64,000 nt of DNA from CAXBNB01 sp965267535 (lineage in GTDB: Bacteria > Bacteroidota > Bacteroidia > Cytophagales > Cyclobacteriaceae). A program made the position numbers and the translations under genes. A model generated the notes under the pieces. That model did not search any database. It saw nothing but the letters and a program-made list of their open reading frames with translations, and was not told the DNA's origin. Positions 53,284-62,645 of this stretch are shown piece after piece. Each line of letters starts with the position of its first letter. The first letter of the stretch is position 1. Location: NCBI GenBank assembly GCA_965267535.1, contig OZ254082.1, positions 3,162,001 to 3,226,000 of the forward strand, given 5' to 3'.

Positions 53284-54129
53284 ATGTCGTGTTTTGAAAA
53301 GATTAGCAAACTACTGATATCCGGCACTAAATCAGAAAAGAAAATAGCGGACTATCTCTTATCAGACTTTCCGTTTTCGGCAGTAGGCAATCTGGCAGAA
53401 ATAGCGGAAAACGCTCAAACTTCTGTACCTACTATTCAGCGTACAGTATTACGCATGGGGTATTCGGGTTTTCCCGAATTTCGCAAAGCCGTACTCAACG
53501 AGCTCACTCAGGAGCAGGGAGCCAGCCCTCTGGCACGCATGAATCAAACTACAAAAAATGCTGATGAGGAAAAGACCTACCAACGAACAATTAAAAACAT
53601 ACAAGCAACCTTTGCCAATCTCGCTCCCGAAACGCTAAACAAAGCCGCCCTGCTCATGGCAGATCCCACCTACTCTCTTTGGTGTATTGGCGGACGGCTT
53701 ACCGGATCATTGGCTACCTTATTTGCCCGGCACCTCAAAACAATTCGCCCCGACGTATATGAATACATTCCTTATGAGGGAGCACTTGCCGACATATTTA
53801 TCAACTGCAACAAAAACACCCTGCTATTTGTGACCGACATACGCAGATACGACCCGTCTGTGATAGCACTCTGCAAAGGCGCTAAGAGCAAAGGCGCTAA
53901 AATTATACTGGCTACTGACACCTGGGGGTCTCCGGCTAAGGCATTTGCCGACCTGGTAGTGTCAGTGTATACCGGATCGCCCTCCGGATGGGATTCCAAC
54001 GCGTCGATGATGGTGGTGCTGGAAGAACTAATGGCTGAAACGACACAAAAACTCGGCTCGGAAGGTCGAAATCAACTCAAAAGAAGGGAGAAATTTATTG
54101 AATCGCTTTCTGCCAATAAAAAAGGATAA
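53284..54129 (+). CDS. RpiR/MurR-family transcriptional regulator
   Basis: A 281-residue regulator with an N-terminal RpiR-type helix-turn-helix (about residues 1-77, ending GYSGFPEFRKAV) and a C-terminal SIS domain (about 115-250: SLWCIGGRLTG, NTLLFVTDIRRYDP, KGAKIILATDTWGSPA). SIS domains usually sense phosphosugars; here an aminated or phosphorylated metabolite is possible. It is divergent from the ethanolamine-type operon and is its likely regulator. Confidence 0.92.
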   Translation: MSCFEKISKLLISGTKSEKKIADYLLSDFPFSAVGNLAEIAENAQTSVPTIQRTVLRMGYSGFPEFRKAVLNELTQEQGASPLARMNQTTKNADEEKTYQRTIKNIQATFANLAPETLNKAALLMADPTYSLWCIGGRLTGSLATLFARHLKTIRPDVYEYIPYEGALADIFINCNKNTLLFVTDIRRYDPSVIALCKGAKSKGAKIILATDTWGSPAKAFADLVVSVYTGSPSGWDSNASMMVVLEELMAETTQKLGSEGRNQLKRREKFIESLSANKKG

Positions 54130-54413
54130 ACTTCATTTTTCCGGCCAGACCGCTACCCCTTAGTATTAGCTGATCACTAAATTAGAATGGTGCTATGTGA
54201 TTTACGTAGGCAAAAATCATGGAAAATTTTGAGCCTGATTATTCTCATGTTTGGAAAAACGTTTCCCAATATGAGAATTTCCGCTTTTGAAAGACGCTTA
54301 TATTCCACTCAGAGCCTGTTTTTACATTTCGGCATACTTTTTCCAGTTTTAGTACCAGCTGCAGGTCAACAACGATCTGGGGCGTATATTTTTCAACTTT
54401 AAAACACCAATCA

Positions 54414-55310
54414 ATGGATTTTAGTATATCAAACGCTTTTAACAATATAGTAGAAAAAGTAGAATCGTGGTTTGAAGCCATGACTTCTATGCTACCCAAC
54501 CTGGTAGTAGCACTGCTTGTCATTTTCTTCTTTTACTTCATTGCCCGCCTGGCAAGGAATATTGCCAACAAAGGGCTGGGCAGATTTTCAGACCGGTCTG
54601 CACTCAACAACCTCTTTTCCACCACTGTATATGTAGGGGTGATAGCCAGTGGGCTTATGATTGCCCTGAGCATACTCGACCTGGATAAAACAGTGAGTTC
54701 GCTGTTGGCAGGTGCCGGTATTATAGGTTTGGCCCTTGGTTTTGCTTTTCAGGATATTGCGGCCAACTACATGTCGGGGATTATCATGGCACTTTCAAAA
54801 CCGATCGTGGTAGGTGACATCATAGAGACCAATGGCCACATGGGAACGGTAGAAAAAATCAATTTAAGAACGACAATCATTCGCACGTTTCAGGGCTTAC
54901 ACGTGATCATACCCAACAAAGAGGTATTTCAAAATGACCTTACCAACTACACCAAAACCAACGAAAGAAGAATAGACCTGGCCTGTGGTGTATCCTATGG
55001 CGATGATCTGGAAAAAGTAAGAGAAGTGGCCGAAAACGCTATAAAACAGCAACCTTTTTTGATGGAAGGAAAGGATATTGATCTGTTTTTTACTTCATTT
55101 GGCGATAGCTCTATCAATTTTTCCATACGGTTTTGGATCGAATACCCGGATCAACCCGGTTTTATGACAGCTCGAAGTGAAGCCATCATTGCCATCAAAA
55201 AAGCCTTTGACGAAAACGACATTTCAATACCATACCCTATTCGTACACTTGATTTTGGCATCAAAGGAGGTGAAAAACTCTCAGAAATGAACATTAGCCA
55301 AAGCGCATAA
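54414..55310 (+). CDS. Small-conductance mechanosensitive channel (MscS family)
   Basis: A 298-residue MscS-type channel. Hydrophobic helices at about residues 25-50, 70-90 and 95-125 include the pore helix with GAGIIGLALGFAFQDIAANY, followed by the beta domain (KPIVVGDIIETNGHMGTVEKINLRTT, cited in part) and a C-terminal alpha/beta domain. It opens on membrane tension to release osmolytes. It stands alone between the RpiR gene and a convergent serine hydrolase gene, with a terminator behind it. Confidence 0.93.
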   Translation: MDFSISNAFNNIVEKVESWFEAMTSMLPNLVVALLVIFFFYFIARLARNIANKGLGRFSDRSALNNLFSTTVYVGVIASGLMIALSILDLDKTVSSLLAGAGIIGLALGFAFQDIAANYMSGIIMALSKPIVVGDIIETNGHMGTVEKINLRTTIIRTFQGLHVIIPNKEVFQNDLTNYTKTNERRIDLACGVSYGDDLEKVREVAENAIKQQPFLMEGKDIDLFFTSFGDSSINFSIRFWIEYPDQPGFMTARSEAIIAIKKAFDENDISIPYPIRTLDFGIKGGEKLSEMNISQSA

Positions 55311-55352
55311 TACTCAGCGAAGGCAAAAGGACTAATCAACAAATACTCATTA

Positions 55353-55383
55353 GGGTGTCGGGACAATTCCCGCACCCTTTTTT
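55353..55383. terminator. Terminator after the MscS gene
   Basis: GGGTG-t-CGGGA / TCCCGCACCC forms a 10-bp stem with one bulge and a 4-base loop, followed by six T residues on the plus strand. It lies between two convergent genes. Confidence 0.9.
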
Positions 55384-55409
55384 GATTTCTCTCAAAAACC
55401 TGCAAACGC

Positions 55410-56447
55410 CTAACTTGCTCCTCTTCTCAGCAGATCCACTATGCGATCGTATACGATTTCAGACAATGACCAATGATAACCATCAAAATCTGTTGTATTC
55501 ACAAATTGAATAACCACAGCGTCAATATCCGGATGATAGCTGGCAATACTCTGATAGCCCGGAATAAGACCTGTATGGTTGTAAGTATACAACTCAGTAT
55601 AGATCTCCTGTTCTCCATCGGCAAAGATAGAGCCGTCGTTGAGAGCACGTAGAAATACACTTACATCCGCTGCTGTAGCCAGCATAGAGCCATAGTCTGT
55701 TGTTTTTATATCTTCCTCTACACCTACATAATACCCACTCATCACATCGCGTATATCTACTTCGCTCAGTGAGCCAAAGGTATCATGCAACCCCATCGGG
55801 TTCAGAATTTCTTTTTTTATATATTGAAAACGGCTATCGCCTGTTACTTTTTCTATCAGCAGAGAAAGTAGTAAGTAGTTGGTATTGGAGTATTGATAAT
55901 CCTGATCGGGTTCGAAATTGGCCGGCAAATCCAGTACTCTATTGAGCGTTTCCTCGCTGCTTTTAGGAGGATTCATCCAAAAATCCGGAGTATCTGTAAA
56001 ACTGGGAATGCCGCTGCGATGCTGTACCAGCATCCTTAACGTGATCTTGTCTGCATACTGGATTCTTCCCATAAGCTCCGGAAAGTATGCAGATAGCGAC
56101 CTGTCTAATGACAACCGCTGTGTATGCACTAAACGGGTAATGGCTACCGCGTCGTATAGCTTGCCTATGCTCGCTATCTTAAACAGTGCATCTGCCCTAG
56201 CGGGTATCTTCTCGTGTCGATTGTGCCAGCCTGCAGTGTATGTCAGGGGTGGTTGGTTCGGTTGGTTTACACAAACTATGATACCATCAAACCCATGTGC
56301 CAGCGCATCCTGCACCTGCTCTTGCACAGTATCTGGCAGGGGTGCTAACCATGCTCTTAATATCGTCCAGGGAACAAACCAAAGGGAAACAAGTGTACCC
56401 GTAAAGAGTATTATTCTCACCATGCGTCGGGTTAGTTTCTTCGTCAT
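55410..56447 (-). CDS. Serine beta-lactamase/penicillin-binding-type hydrolase
   Basis: A 345-residue exported or membrane-anchored protein with an N-terminal hydrophobic stretch (about residues 10-30). The active-site SxxK is in FKIASIGKLYD, the YxN element in YQYSNTNYLL, and HTG in TYNHTGLIPGYQ stands for the KTG motif. These mark class C beta-lactamase-like esterases/D-peptidases. Such proteins are common and diverse in Bacteroidota; antibiotic resistance should not be assumed. No operon partner. Confidence 0.87.
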   Translation of the reverse strand: MTKKLTRRMVRIILFTGTLVSLWFVPWTILRAWLAPLPDTVQEQVQDALAHGFDGIIVCVNQPNQPPLTYTAGWHNRHEKIPARADALFKIASIGKLYDAVAITRLVHTQRLSLDRSLSAYFPELMGRIQYADKITLRMLVQHRSGIPSFTDTPDFWMNPPKSSEETLNRVLDLPANFEPDQDYQYSNTNYLLLSLLIEKVTGDSRFQYIKKEILNPMGLHDTFGSLSEVDIRDVMSGYYVGVEEDIKTTDYGSMLATAADVSVFLRALNDGSIFADGEQEIYTELYTYNHTGLIPGYQSIASYHPDIDAVVIQFVNTTDFDGYHWSLSEIVYDRIVDLLRRGAS

Positions 56448-56747
56448 ACGATTGGGGTATTCTATATTTCAACTCTACGCACCTTCAATATAGCGAGTAC
56501 TCTTCCTGCTATAATTGTTTTTGCTAAAATTGCCTTAGTGTCTAAATCCACTTTTGGGGGAAGTAAAAGAAGGTAACTGTAGGGTTAAAGCTACTCATCA
56601 ACGGGGGTAAAAACACCAACAATTTCCCCTCATTTTACTGAAGAGGGTGAATTTTACTCTTGTCTTTGTGTGTTAGAGTAGTGAAATCAGAAAGACAAAC
56701 CAAACATTTCTGAAACTTCTTACACAAATTCTATTTGGAGAAAGTAG
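56448..56747. other. Intergenic region upstream of the serine hydrolase and downstream of pectate lyase
   Basis: A 300-bp stretch with no gene. It presumably holds the hydrolase promoter. No strong hairpin or repeat is seen. Confidence 0.5.
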
Positions 56748-58157
56748 TTATCGAATACTGTTTAAATACTTCTCCAACATGGTATAGCCGTCTGAAGCCA
56801 AAGTGTTTCTATCATTAGAATTGTTTTTATCAAGATTATTCTTTTCTTCCCATTCGTCAGGCATACCATCATGATCAGTGTCTTTTGGTGCTACACCATT
56901 CTGCAGCTCAGGCCAACCTCCTACATCGTTTTGCGAATCTATTATACCACATACTACAGATTTGTCGAGCACTTTTTTCTTTTGTTTATAACCACTCCCT
57001 TCATAGGTAGCATACCCTCCTTTTACTTCTTTGATTATCCTTCTGTCTACTTCATCTCTAAGAGGCAGGATTGCCCCAGCTTGAGCTAACACATGCCTAT
57101 ATGCTTGCTTGGCCGTGTGTTCTCTAATGGGCATTGCCTCCCAGGGGGTGCTGCGCTTAAGCAAAAGCCCGGCAAGACTATCGTTTTGAGTTTGCACTCC
57201 TCCGTTCCAATTATCCAATGTTACATTTTTGTTTCCCTCCATTACATTACCTGCTATATACCACTTACCATGAATACTTTTTTGTTCATTAAAAGCAGGT
57301 GAAGCAATGCGCCAGCTCACTCGTCCAGGAGCAGTGGCTGGCCCAGGCTTGTAGTAATTACCGACCATGTTTACTATAAAAAAATTATACTTATCAGGAT
57401 AACTTTTTTCAACCTTTTCTCCCCCATAGCAACTGTTGTACCCCCAGTTATAAATAACATTATTGCGGTAATCAGTATATCCGACCCCAGAGGCAAAACG
57501 AGGGTTTCTACTCGCATGATGGGCTAGTAGATTATGATGATACGATGCATAGTTTCCACCCCATATTCCTCCAAAACCGTGATTACCCTTTACGTGATTG
57601 GATAAAAACATACTCTCCGAAATAATACACCACTGAATAGTTAGGCTATCGCATCTGTACACAGACATAGTTTCATCAACACTCCAACTGGCAGAAATAT
57701 GGTCTAAAATTACGTGTTTGATATATCTGCCCGAAACAGCATCGTAATCTTTCCCGGACTCATCACCTACCCGCACTCGAACATATCGAATAATGACATG
57801 GTCAGCATCTATACTCAGCTGATGCCCTCTAATGCATATTCCTCCTCCAGGGGCTGTTTGTCCTGCTATAGTTAAGTAGGGATTTTTTACTTTCAATGGA
57901 CGTTCCAGTACTATAGTACCAGACACCCTAAACACTACTGTACGAGGGCCGGAAGCTTCTACTGCTGACCGCAAACTACCCGCACCACTATCATTGAGAT
58001 TAGTCACCTCATACACAACTCCACCACGCCCCCCTTTAGCATATTTACCATATCCCTCAGCAGAAGGAAATGCCAACTGCTGTGACCAGCTGGTTAACTG
58101 CACGCATAAAATAATTATTAACAATAGTATAGCTTGTGTCCAGATAGGCTTATTCAT
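56748..58157 (-). CDS. Pectate lyase (PL1-type right-handed beta-helix), exported
   Basis: A 469-residue protein from the ATG at 58157 with a signal peptide (cleavage near TSWSQ). The frame is open to 58190. Residues about 30-330 form a parallel beta-helix with AFPSAEGYGKYAKGG, TVVFRVSGTI, TIAGQTAPGGGICIRG, DHISASWSVDE and HHASRNPRFASG, which are typical of bacterial pectate lyases of family PL1. The C-terminal DTDHDGMPDEWEEKN segment is a calcium-binding thrombospondin type 3-like repeat. It would cleave polygalacturonate outside or in the periplasm; the downstream genes process the uronic acids. Three 8-bp tandem repeats lie immediately before the start codon. Confidence 0.9.
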   Translation of the reverse strand: MNKPIWTQAILLLIIILCVQLTSWSQQLAFPSAEGYGKYAKGGRGGVVYEVTNLNDSGAGSLRSAVEASGPRTVVFRVSGTIVLERPLKVKNPYLTIAGQTAPGGGICIRGHQLSIDADHVIIRYVRVRVGDESGKDYDAVSGRYIKHVILDHISASWSVDETMSVYRCDSLTIQWCIISESMFLSNHVKGNHGFGGIWGGNYASYHHNLLAHHASRNPRFASGVGYTDYRNNVIYNWGYNSCYGGEKVEKSYPDKYNFFIVNMVGNYYKPGPATAPGRVSWRIASPAFNEQKSIHGKWYIAGNVMEGNKNVTLDNWNGGVQTQNDSLAGLLLKRSTPWEAMPIREHTAKQAYRHVLAQAGAILPLRDEVDRRIIKEVKGGYATYEGSGYKQKKKVLDKSVVCGIIDSQNDVGGWPELQNGVAPKDTDHDGMPDEWEEKNNLDKNNSNDRNTLASDGYTMLEKYLNSIR

Positions 58158-58158
58158 G

Positions 58159-58182
58159 GTGTTTTCGTGTTTTCGTGTTTTC
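58159..58182. repeat. (GTGTTTTC)x3 tandem repeat at the pectate lyase start
   Basis: Three perfect 8-bp units lie directly upstream of the chosen ATG at 58157. Repeat-number changes would alter the ribosome-binding spacing or the reading frame of the longer start. Confidence 0.75.
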
Positions 58183-58255
58183 TTTAACAAGAAAACTTTA
58201 CAATATCATAAATATACTACAAACACTAACATTCCACTAGTTTTCTAAAAATCAC

Positions 58256-59713
58256 CTATGCAAGGTTGGATAAGGCCAGCTTCATGCCTTGAGAAACGAT
58301 CTGCTGCAGGTGATTCGCTACAGAATTAGCCAAACCACTAGCGGCCGATAAATCCTGCCCCCAGAAGGAGGTTTGAGCCAATACCGATTCTACCAGCGTC
58401 TGCAGGGCAGCCGGTGAGCCATCGTTTTCTGCCCATTGTGCTCCGAAATACGCCAGCACATCTGCATCGTCATTCAAAGCTATGGTGTTGCCATTGGCCT
58501 CCCCTCTGTAAAAAGCTATAAGAGCTGCAAAAGAAAACAGCAAGCGTTGTGGCCACTCTCCTTTTCTCTGTTGGTACTCCAAAATAGAAGGTAAAACTCT
58601 GGTCTTAAACTTGGAAACAGAATTGAGTGATATACTCATAAGCGCATGCACCAGGTATGGATTCTTAAAACGGTCTATTACGTCATTAGCAAATGCTTTG
58701 AGTTCCTCTTCCGGCAAATCCAGTGTAGGGCATATCTCGCGGAAGATTGTGTCCTTCACAAACTGTCCCACTGTGGCATCTTCTACAGCTTCTCTCACCG
58801 TTTCGATACCGTAGAGATAGGCCACAGGCACCATAGAGGTATGCGCACCATTGAGTATCCTTACTTTTCGGGTACGGTAAGGCTCCATATTGTCTGTAAA
58901 AATCACATTGAGGCCACTCTTGTCTGCAGGAAACTCTTTTTGCACATGCTCCGGAGCTTCTATTACCCACAGGTGAAATTGTTCTCCCTCTACCACCAGC
59001 TTATCTTCATAACCCAACTGTTCGGTAATCTCATCTATTTTAGACTTTGGATAGCCCGGCACTATTCTGTCTACCAGGGTATTGCAAAACACATTTGCTT
59101 CGTCCAGCCACTGTCCAAAGGCTTCACCCAATTGCCATTCTCCTGCATATTGCTTTACGATACGCTTCAGGTTATCGCCGTTTCGATCTATTAGCTCGCA
59201 GGGGATCACGATCAGTCCTTTTGATGAGTCTCCTTCGAAAGTGGTAAACCGTTTGTGCAGCAAAGCTGTGAGTTTAGCAGGAAAACTTTTGGGAGGCTCA
59301 CTACTCAACATATCTCCTTCGCTGTAGCTAATGCCTGCCTCTGTAGTATTGGATATCACAAATCGCAAATCGGGGTTGTCGGCTATAGCCAGGTAATCTG
59401 CATAGTTTTCATACGGATTGATACCCCGCTGAATGCAATCGATCACATCATATTCGCTTACAGCTTTGCCGTTTTTGATACCATTGAGATAAAGGGTATA
59501 TAACCCCTCCTGGTCATTGAGCATACTGATCAACCCCTGATCGATAGGCTGTACAGCCACTACTCCGGCATCAAAACCAGCTTCTTTGTTCATTTTATGA
59601 ATCATCCAGTCAGCAAAAGCCCTGAGGAAATTTCCCTCTCCAAACTGAAGTACTCTTTCAGGGTAGTGGCTTGCCTGTATGGTTGTTCTATTGAGTGGTT
59701 GAGTGGTTGTCAT
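58256..59713 (-). CDS. uxaB: Tagaturonate reductase UxaB
   Basis: A mannitol-dehydrogenase-family oxidoreductase of 485 residues from the ATG at 59713 (MTTTQPLNRT), close to the length of E. coli UxaB. It interconverts tagaturonate and altronate with NADH. Conserved segments include YPERVLQFGEGNFLRAFADW, SNTTEAGISY, IIPCELID-like VIPCELIDRNGDNL, LVDRIVPGYP, ILNGAHTSMVPVAYL and LFSFAALIAFYRGE. It follows uxaA on the same strand across a 246-bp gap that carries a MITE-like element. Confidence 0.93.
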   Translation of the reverse strand: MTTTQPLNRTTIQASHYPERVLQFGEGNFLRAFADWMIHKMNKEAGFDAGVVAVQPIDQGLISMLNDQEGLYTLYLNGIKNGKAVSEYDVIDCIQRGINPYENYADYLAIADNPDLRFVISNTTEAGISYSEGDMLSSEPPKSFPAKLTALLHKRFTTFEGDSSKGLIVIPCELIDRNGDNLKRIVKQYAGEWQLGEAFGQWLDEANVFCNTLVDRIVPGYPKSKIDEITEQLGYEDKLVVEGEQFHLWVIEAPEHVQKEFPADKSGLNVIFTDNMEPYRTRKVRILNGAHTSMVPVAYLYGIETVREAVEDATVGQFVKDTIFREICPTLDLPEEELKAFANDVIDRFKNPYLVHALMSISLNSVSKFKTRVLPSILEYQQRKGEWPQRLLFSFAALIAFYRGEANGNTIALNDDADVLAYFGAQWAENDGSPAALQTLVESVLAQTSFWGQDLSAASGLANSVANHLQQIVSQGMKLALSNLA

Positions 59714-59827
59714 ACTTGTTTTATTAAATGTTTGTTCTGTTTGTTCTAAGTTGGAGGCTATCGAAAAGTTTCTCAATCTTTTCTGAGGTCAGAAAAAATC
59801 AAGACACTTCTGGCCAAGCCGGGTTAT

Positions 59828-59959
59828 TCCTACTTTGTCATATTTAAAAACAGCGTAAAACCTGACAGATTTAATGACCATAAAGGCCTAATTTAGGCAG
59901 TTGAAGAGATAGAAACCTTTCAGGTATCGATCCTCTAATCTCAATTTGACAAAGTAGGA
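59828..59959. mobile_element. MITE-like 132-bp nested palindromic element
   Basis: Perfect 13-bp terminal inverted repeats (TCCTACTTTGTCA at 59828-59840, TGACAAAGTAGGA at 59947-59959) enclose further nested palindromes (ACCTGA/TCAGGT and GCCTAA-T-TTAGGC near the centre). Both ends are flanked by TTAT (59824-59827 and 59960-59963), a likely 4-bp target duplication. The right-hand TTAT contains the uxaA stop codon. No coding capacity, so transposition would depend on an enzyme encoded elsewhere. Confidence 0.7.
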
Positions 59960-61612
59960 TTATAGTGAAATGCCTCTTTTCCACGGAATAAAATCATCCT
60001 GTGCCAGGCGTACAGCATGGGGCACTACTTCGCCGCTAGCTACTTTTATTACCTGCTCCAGTATTTCTTCTCCCATTTCTTCTATAGACTTTTCCCCGCT
60101 AATCACATATCCGGTATTGATATCTACCAGATCACTCATTTTTTCCGTAAGCGCATGATTGCTGGATACTTTCACTACCGGCACTATCGGGTTTCCGGTA
60201 GGTGTACCCAACCCGGTAGTAAACAAAATCACATTGGTACCCGAACCTGCCAATCCGGTAGTACTCTCTACGTCGTTACCCGGGGTACACAGTAGGTTGA
60301 GCCCCGGCTCAGTCACCTGCTCCGTATAGTTGAGTACGGCCGTTATCGGCGAAGTACCTCCTTTTTTAGCTGCTCCAGCTGATTTGATGGCATCTGTAAT
60401 TAAGCCGTCTTTGATATTGCCCGGACTGGGGTTGTTTTTAAAACCCGACCCTACGGCAATGGCACGGTCTCCGTACACTTTCATAAGTGCGGCAAATTTC
60501 TCTGCGTCTTCTTTCTTTACACACCGATTAATAAGTTCCTGCTCTACACCATTGAGCTCCGGAAACTCAGACAGCACAGGCGAGCCTCCCAATGCCGCCA
60601 GCAGGTCTGAGGCATACCCGAGGCTAGGATTGGCCGATATACCCGAAAACCCATCCGAACCTCCGCATTCCAGTCCCATCACAAGTTTGCTCAGCGGGGC
60701 GGGCTTACGTTCATGTTTATTGGCATCTGTAAGACCTATGAAGGTGCGCTTCACGCAATCTTCAATAAAATCGCGCTCGCTGGCACTTTTTTGTTGTTCC
60801 ATCACCACTATGGGTTTTGAAAAATTCGGATCAAACTCCTTGAGTGCCGCCTCAAATACCTTTACCTCTGCATTCTGACAACCCAGACTCAAAACAGTAG
60901 CACCTGCTACGTTGGGATTGTTTACATAACCAGCCAGCAATCGGCAAAGTGTTTCTGAATCCTGTCGTGTTCCTCCACAGCCTCCATCGTGGCGCAGAAA
61001 CTTCACGCCATCTACATTGGGAAATATTCGGTTTTTCGATATTTCCTCTCTTCCGGTAGTTATTTTAGTAGCCAGAAGAGCATCTATATCTGCTCCTGCT
61101 TTGTATTGTTCTACCAGGGCCTGAGTATCTACCACAAAATCGTTTTTGGTAGTATATCCCAATGCTTCTGACATGGCCTCCTGCATCACCTCAATGTTGC
61201 GGTTTTCGCAAAAAGTAAGCGGAAAAACCAACCAATAGTTAGCCGTACCCACTGTACCATTGGAGCGATGATAGCCCATAAACGTGCGGTCTTTCCACCG
61301 ACTCACGTCTGGTGCCTTCCATTCAAATGCCGACTGCTCATCAGAATATTCTGTAGAAGCATGTTCTATATTTTCGGTAGTAATAGCCATGCCCTGAGCG
61401 ATGGGCTGTGTAGCCACGCCTACCAGCACGCCGTACATGATAATCTGATCATCGACCTGAAAATCATGCAACGCAAATTTATGCTTGGCTTGTATGTCTT
61501 GTTTTAACAGTACTCTGGTATCTCCTACCAGACATTCCTCTCCGGCTTTTAAGTCCCGAAGCGCTGCTATAATATTATCATCAGGGTGGATTTGTGCAAA
61601 ACTCCTTTTCAT
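59960..61612 (-). CDS. uxaA: Altronate dehydratase UxaA
   Basis: A 550-residue iron-dependent dehydratase that converts altronate to 2-keto-3-deoxygluconate. Residues about 1-95 form the N-terminal SAF domain and the remainder the UxaA/GarD catalytic domain, marked by MGYHRSNGTVGTANYW, HDGGCGGTRQDSETL, GLECGGSDGFSGISANP and LCTPGNDVESTTGLAGSGTN. It lies 19 bp behind the L-galactonate dehydrogenase-like gene. Its stop codon lies exactly at the border of the MITE-like element. Confidence 0.95.
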   Translation of the reverse strand: MKRSFAQIHPDDNIIAALRDLKAGEECLVGDTRVLLKQDIQAKHKFALHDFQVDDQIIMYGVLVGVATQPIAQGMAITTENIEHASTEYSDEQSAFEWKAPDVSRWKDRTFMGYHRSNGTVGTANYWLVFPLTFCENRNIEVMQEAMSEALGYTTKNDFVVDTQALVEQYKAGADIDALLATKITTGREEISKNRIFPNVDGVKFLRHDGGCGGTRQDSETLCRLLAGYVNNPNVAGATVLSLGCQNAEVKVFEAALKEFDPNFSKPIVVMEQQKSASERDFIEDCVKRTFIGLTDANKHERKPAPLSKLVMGLECGGSDGFSGISANPSLGYASDLLAALGGSPVLSEFPELNGVEQELINRCVKKEDAEKFAALMKVYGDRAIAVGSGFKNNPSPGNIKDGLITDAIKSAGAAKKGGTSPITAVLNYTEQVTEPGLNLLCTPGNDVESTTGLAGSGTNVILFTTGLGTPTGNPIVPVVKVSSNHALTEKMSDLVDINTGYVISGEKSIEEMGEEILEQVIKVASGEVVPHAVRLAQDDFIPWKRGISL

Positions 61613-61631
61613 TTGGTTGTCATCCGTATCG

Positions 61632-62645
61632 TTAAAAATCTACTACTGCTTTGATTACGCCGGTTTCCGGCTTGAGCCAGCTATCAAAATGCTGAATCAT
61701 CTCCGTGCAATCTACCTGATGGGTAATAAACGACGACACGGGAAACTGACCGGTTTTCAGCACATCTATTACATGTCTGAAATCTTCGAAGGTGGCATTT
61801 CGACTACACATCAGGGTGGTTTCTTTGGCGTGAATGGCCGGGTGTACGAAAGTCAGCTCGCCTTTGGACAAACCAACCAGCACATACCTGCCTCCGTGCG
61901 ACATATACTGGTGACCGCTTTCCAGTGCTCCTTTGTGACCGGTAGCATCAAACACTACAGTGGCCAGATCTCCATTGGTGATCTTCTTTACTGCTTCCAG
62001 TGGCTCATTGCCTACATTTACCAGGTGCTTTACACCCAGTTCAGTTTTTGCATATTCCAGTCGCTGGTCGTTCATATCCATTGCGATCACCTCTGCTCCT
62101 GCTATTTGCGCCAGCTTCATCAACCCTATACCTATAGGACCACAACCTATCACCACTACAGTCTCGCCGGCTTTGAGGCCAGCTCGCCTTATGGCATGCG
62201 CCCCTATAGCCAGAGGTTCCACTATCGACATCTGCTCGTCGGTAAGGTTACCTGCCGGCAATAGTATATCCTGAGGTACTGTAATGTACTCCTGCATACC
62301 TCCATCGCCATGTATACCCAGCACACATATATCGGTACAGCAATTGGTCTGGCCATTTCTACAAGCTATACACTTGCCACAGCTCAGATATGGCATCACT
62401 ATTACATTGTCTCCCGGTTTTATCCCCTGAGGATTTTCACCTATTTCTGCCACCTGTGTGGCCAGTTCATGTCCTAATATTCTGGGATAAGTAAAAAAAG
62501 CCTGGTTACCGGCATAGGCGTGTAGATCTGTGCCGCAAATGCCTACTTTTTTTACTTTCAAAAGTGCCTCTCCTTCTTTTCGTTCAGGAGCAGGCTTTTC
62601 TTTCAAGACAAACCTCCCCGGCTCTTCGCATACTATGTATTTCAT
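61632..62645 (-). CDS. Zinc-type L-galactonate 5-dehydrogenase-like (LgoD/YjjN-like)
   Basis: A 337-residue medium-chain dehydrogenase. Zinc ligands are in GICGTDLHAYAGNQAFFTYPR-type segment (C37-region) and LGHE; the structural zinc site is SCGKCIACRNGQTNCC; the cofactor motif is GCGPIGIGLM. The AGNQAFFTYPRILGHE segment and the NAT/ETTLMCSRNATFEDF region closely resemble E. coli YjjN (LgoD), which oxidises L-galactonate to tagaturonate, the substrate of UxaB. First gene of an operon with uxaA and uxaB. Other polyol or aldonate substrates cannot be excluded. Confidence 0.85.
   Translation of the reverse strand: MKYIVCEEPGRFVLKEKPAPERKEGEALLKVKKVGICGTDLHAYAGNQAFFTYPRILGHELATQVAEIGENPQGIKPGDNVIVMPYLSCGKCIACRNGQTNCCTDICVLGIHGDGGMQEYITVPQDILLPAGNLTDEQMSIVEPLAIGAHAIRRAGLKAGETVVVIGCGPIGIGLMKLAQIAGAEVIAMDMNDQRLEYAKTELGVKHLVNVGNEPLEAVKKITNGDLATVVFDATGHKGALESGHQYMSHGGRYVLVGLSKGELTFVHPAIHAKETTLMCSRNATFEDFRHVIDVLKTGQFPVSSFITHQVDCTEMIQHFDSWLKPETGVIKAVVDF

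Noticed and set aside
54187..54402. A 71-residue plus-strand frame between rpiR and mscS
   Set aside because: Basic and aromatic-rich without motifs; it looks like read-through of non-coding DNA.
55410..56447. Calling the serine hydrolase an antibiotic resistance beta-lactamase
   Set aside because: The SxxK/YxN/HTG pattern fits many esterases and peptidases; context gives no support for resistance.
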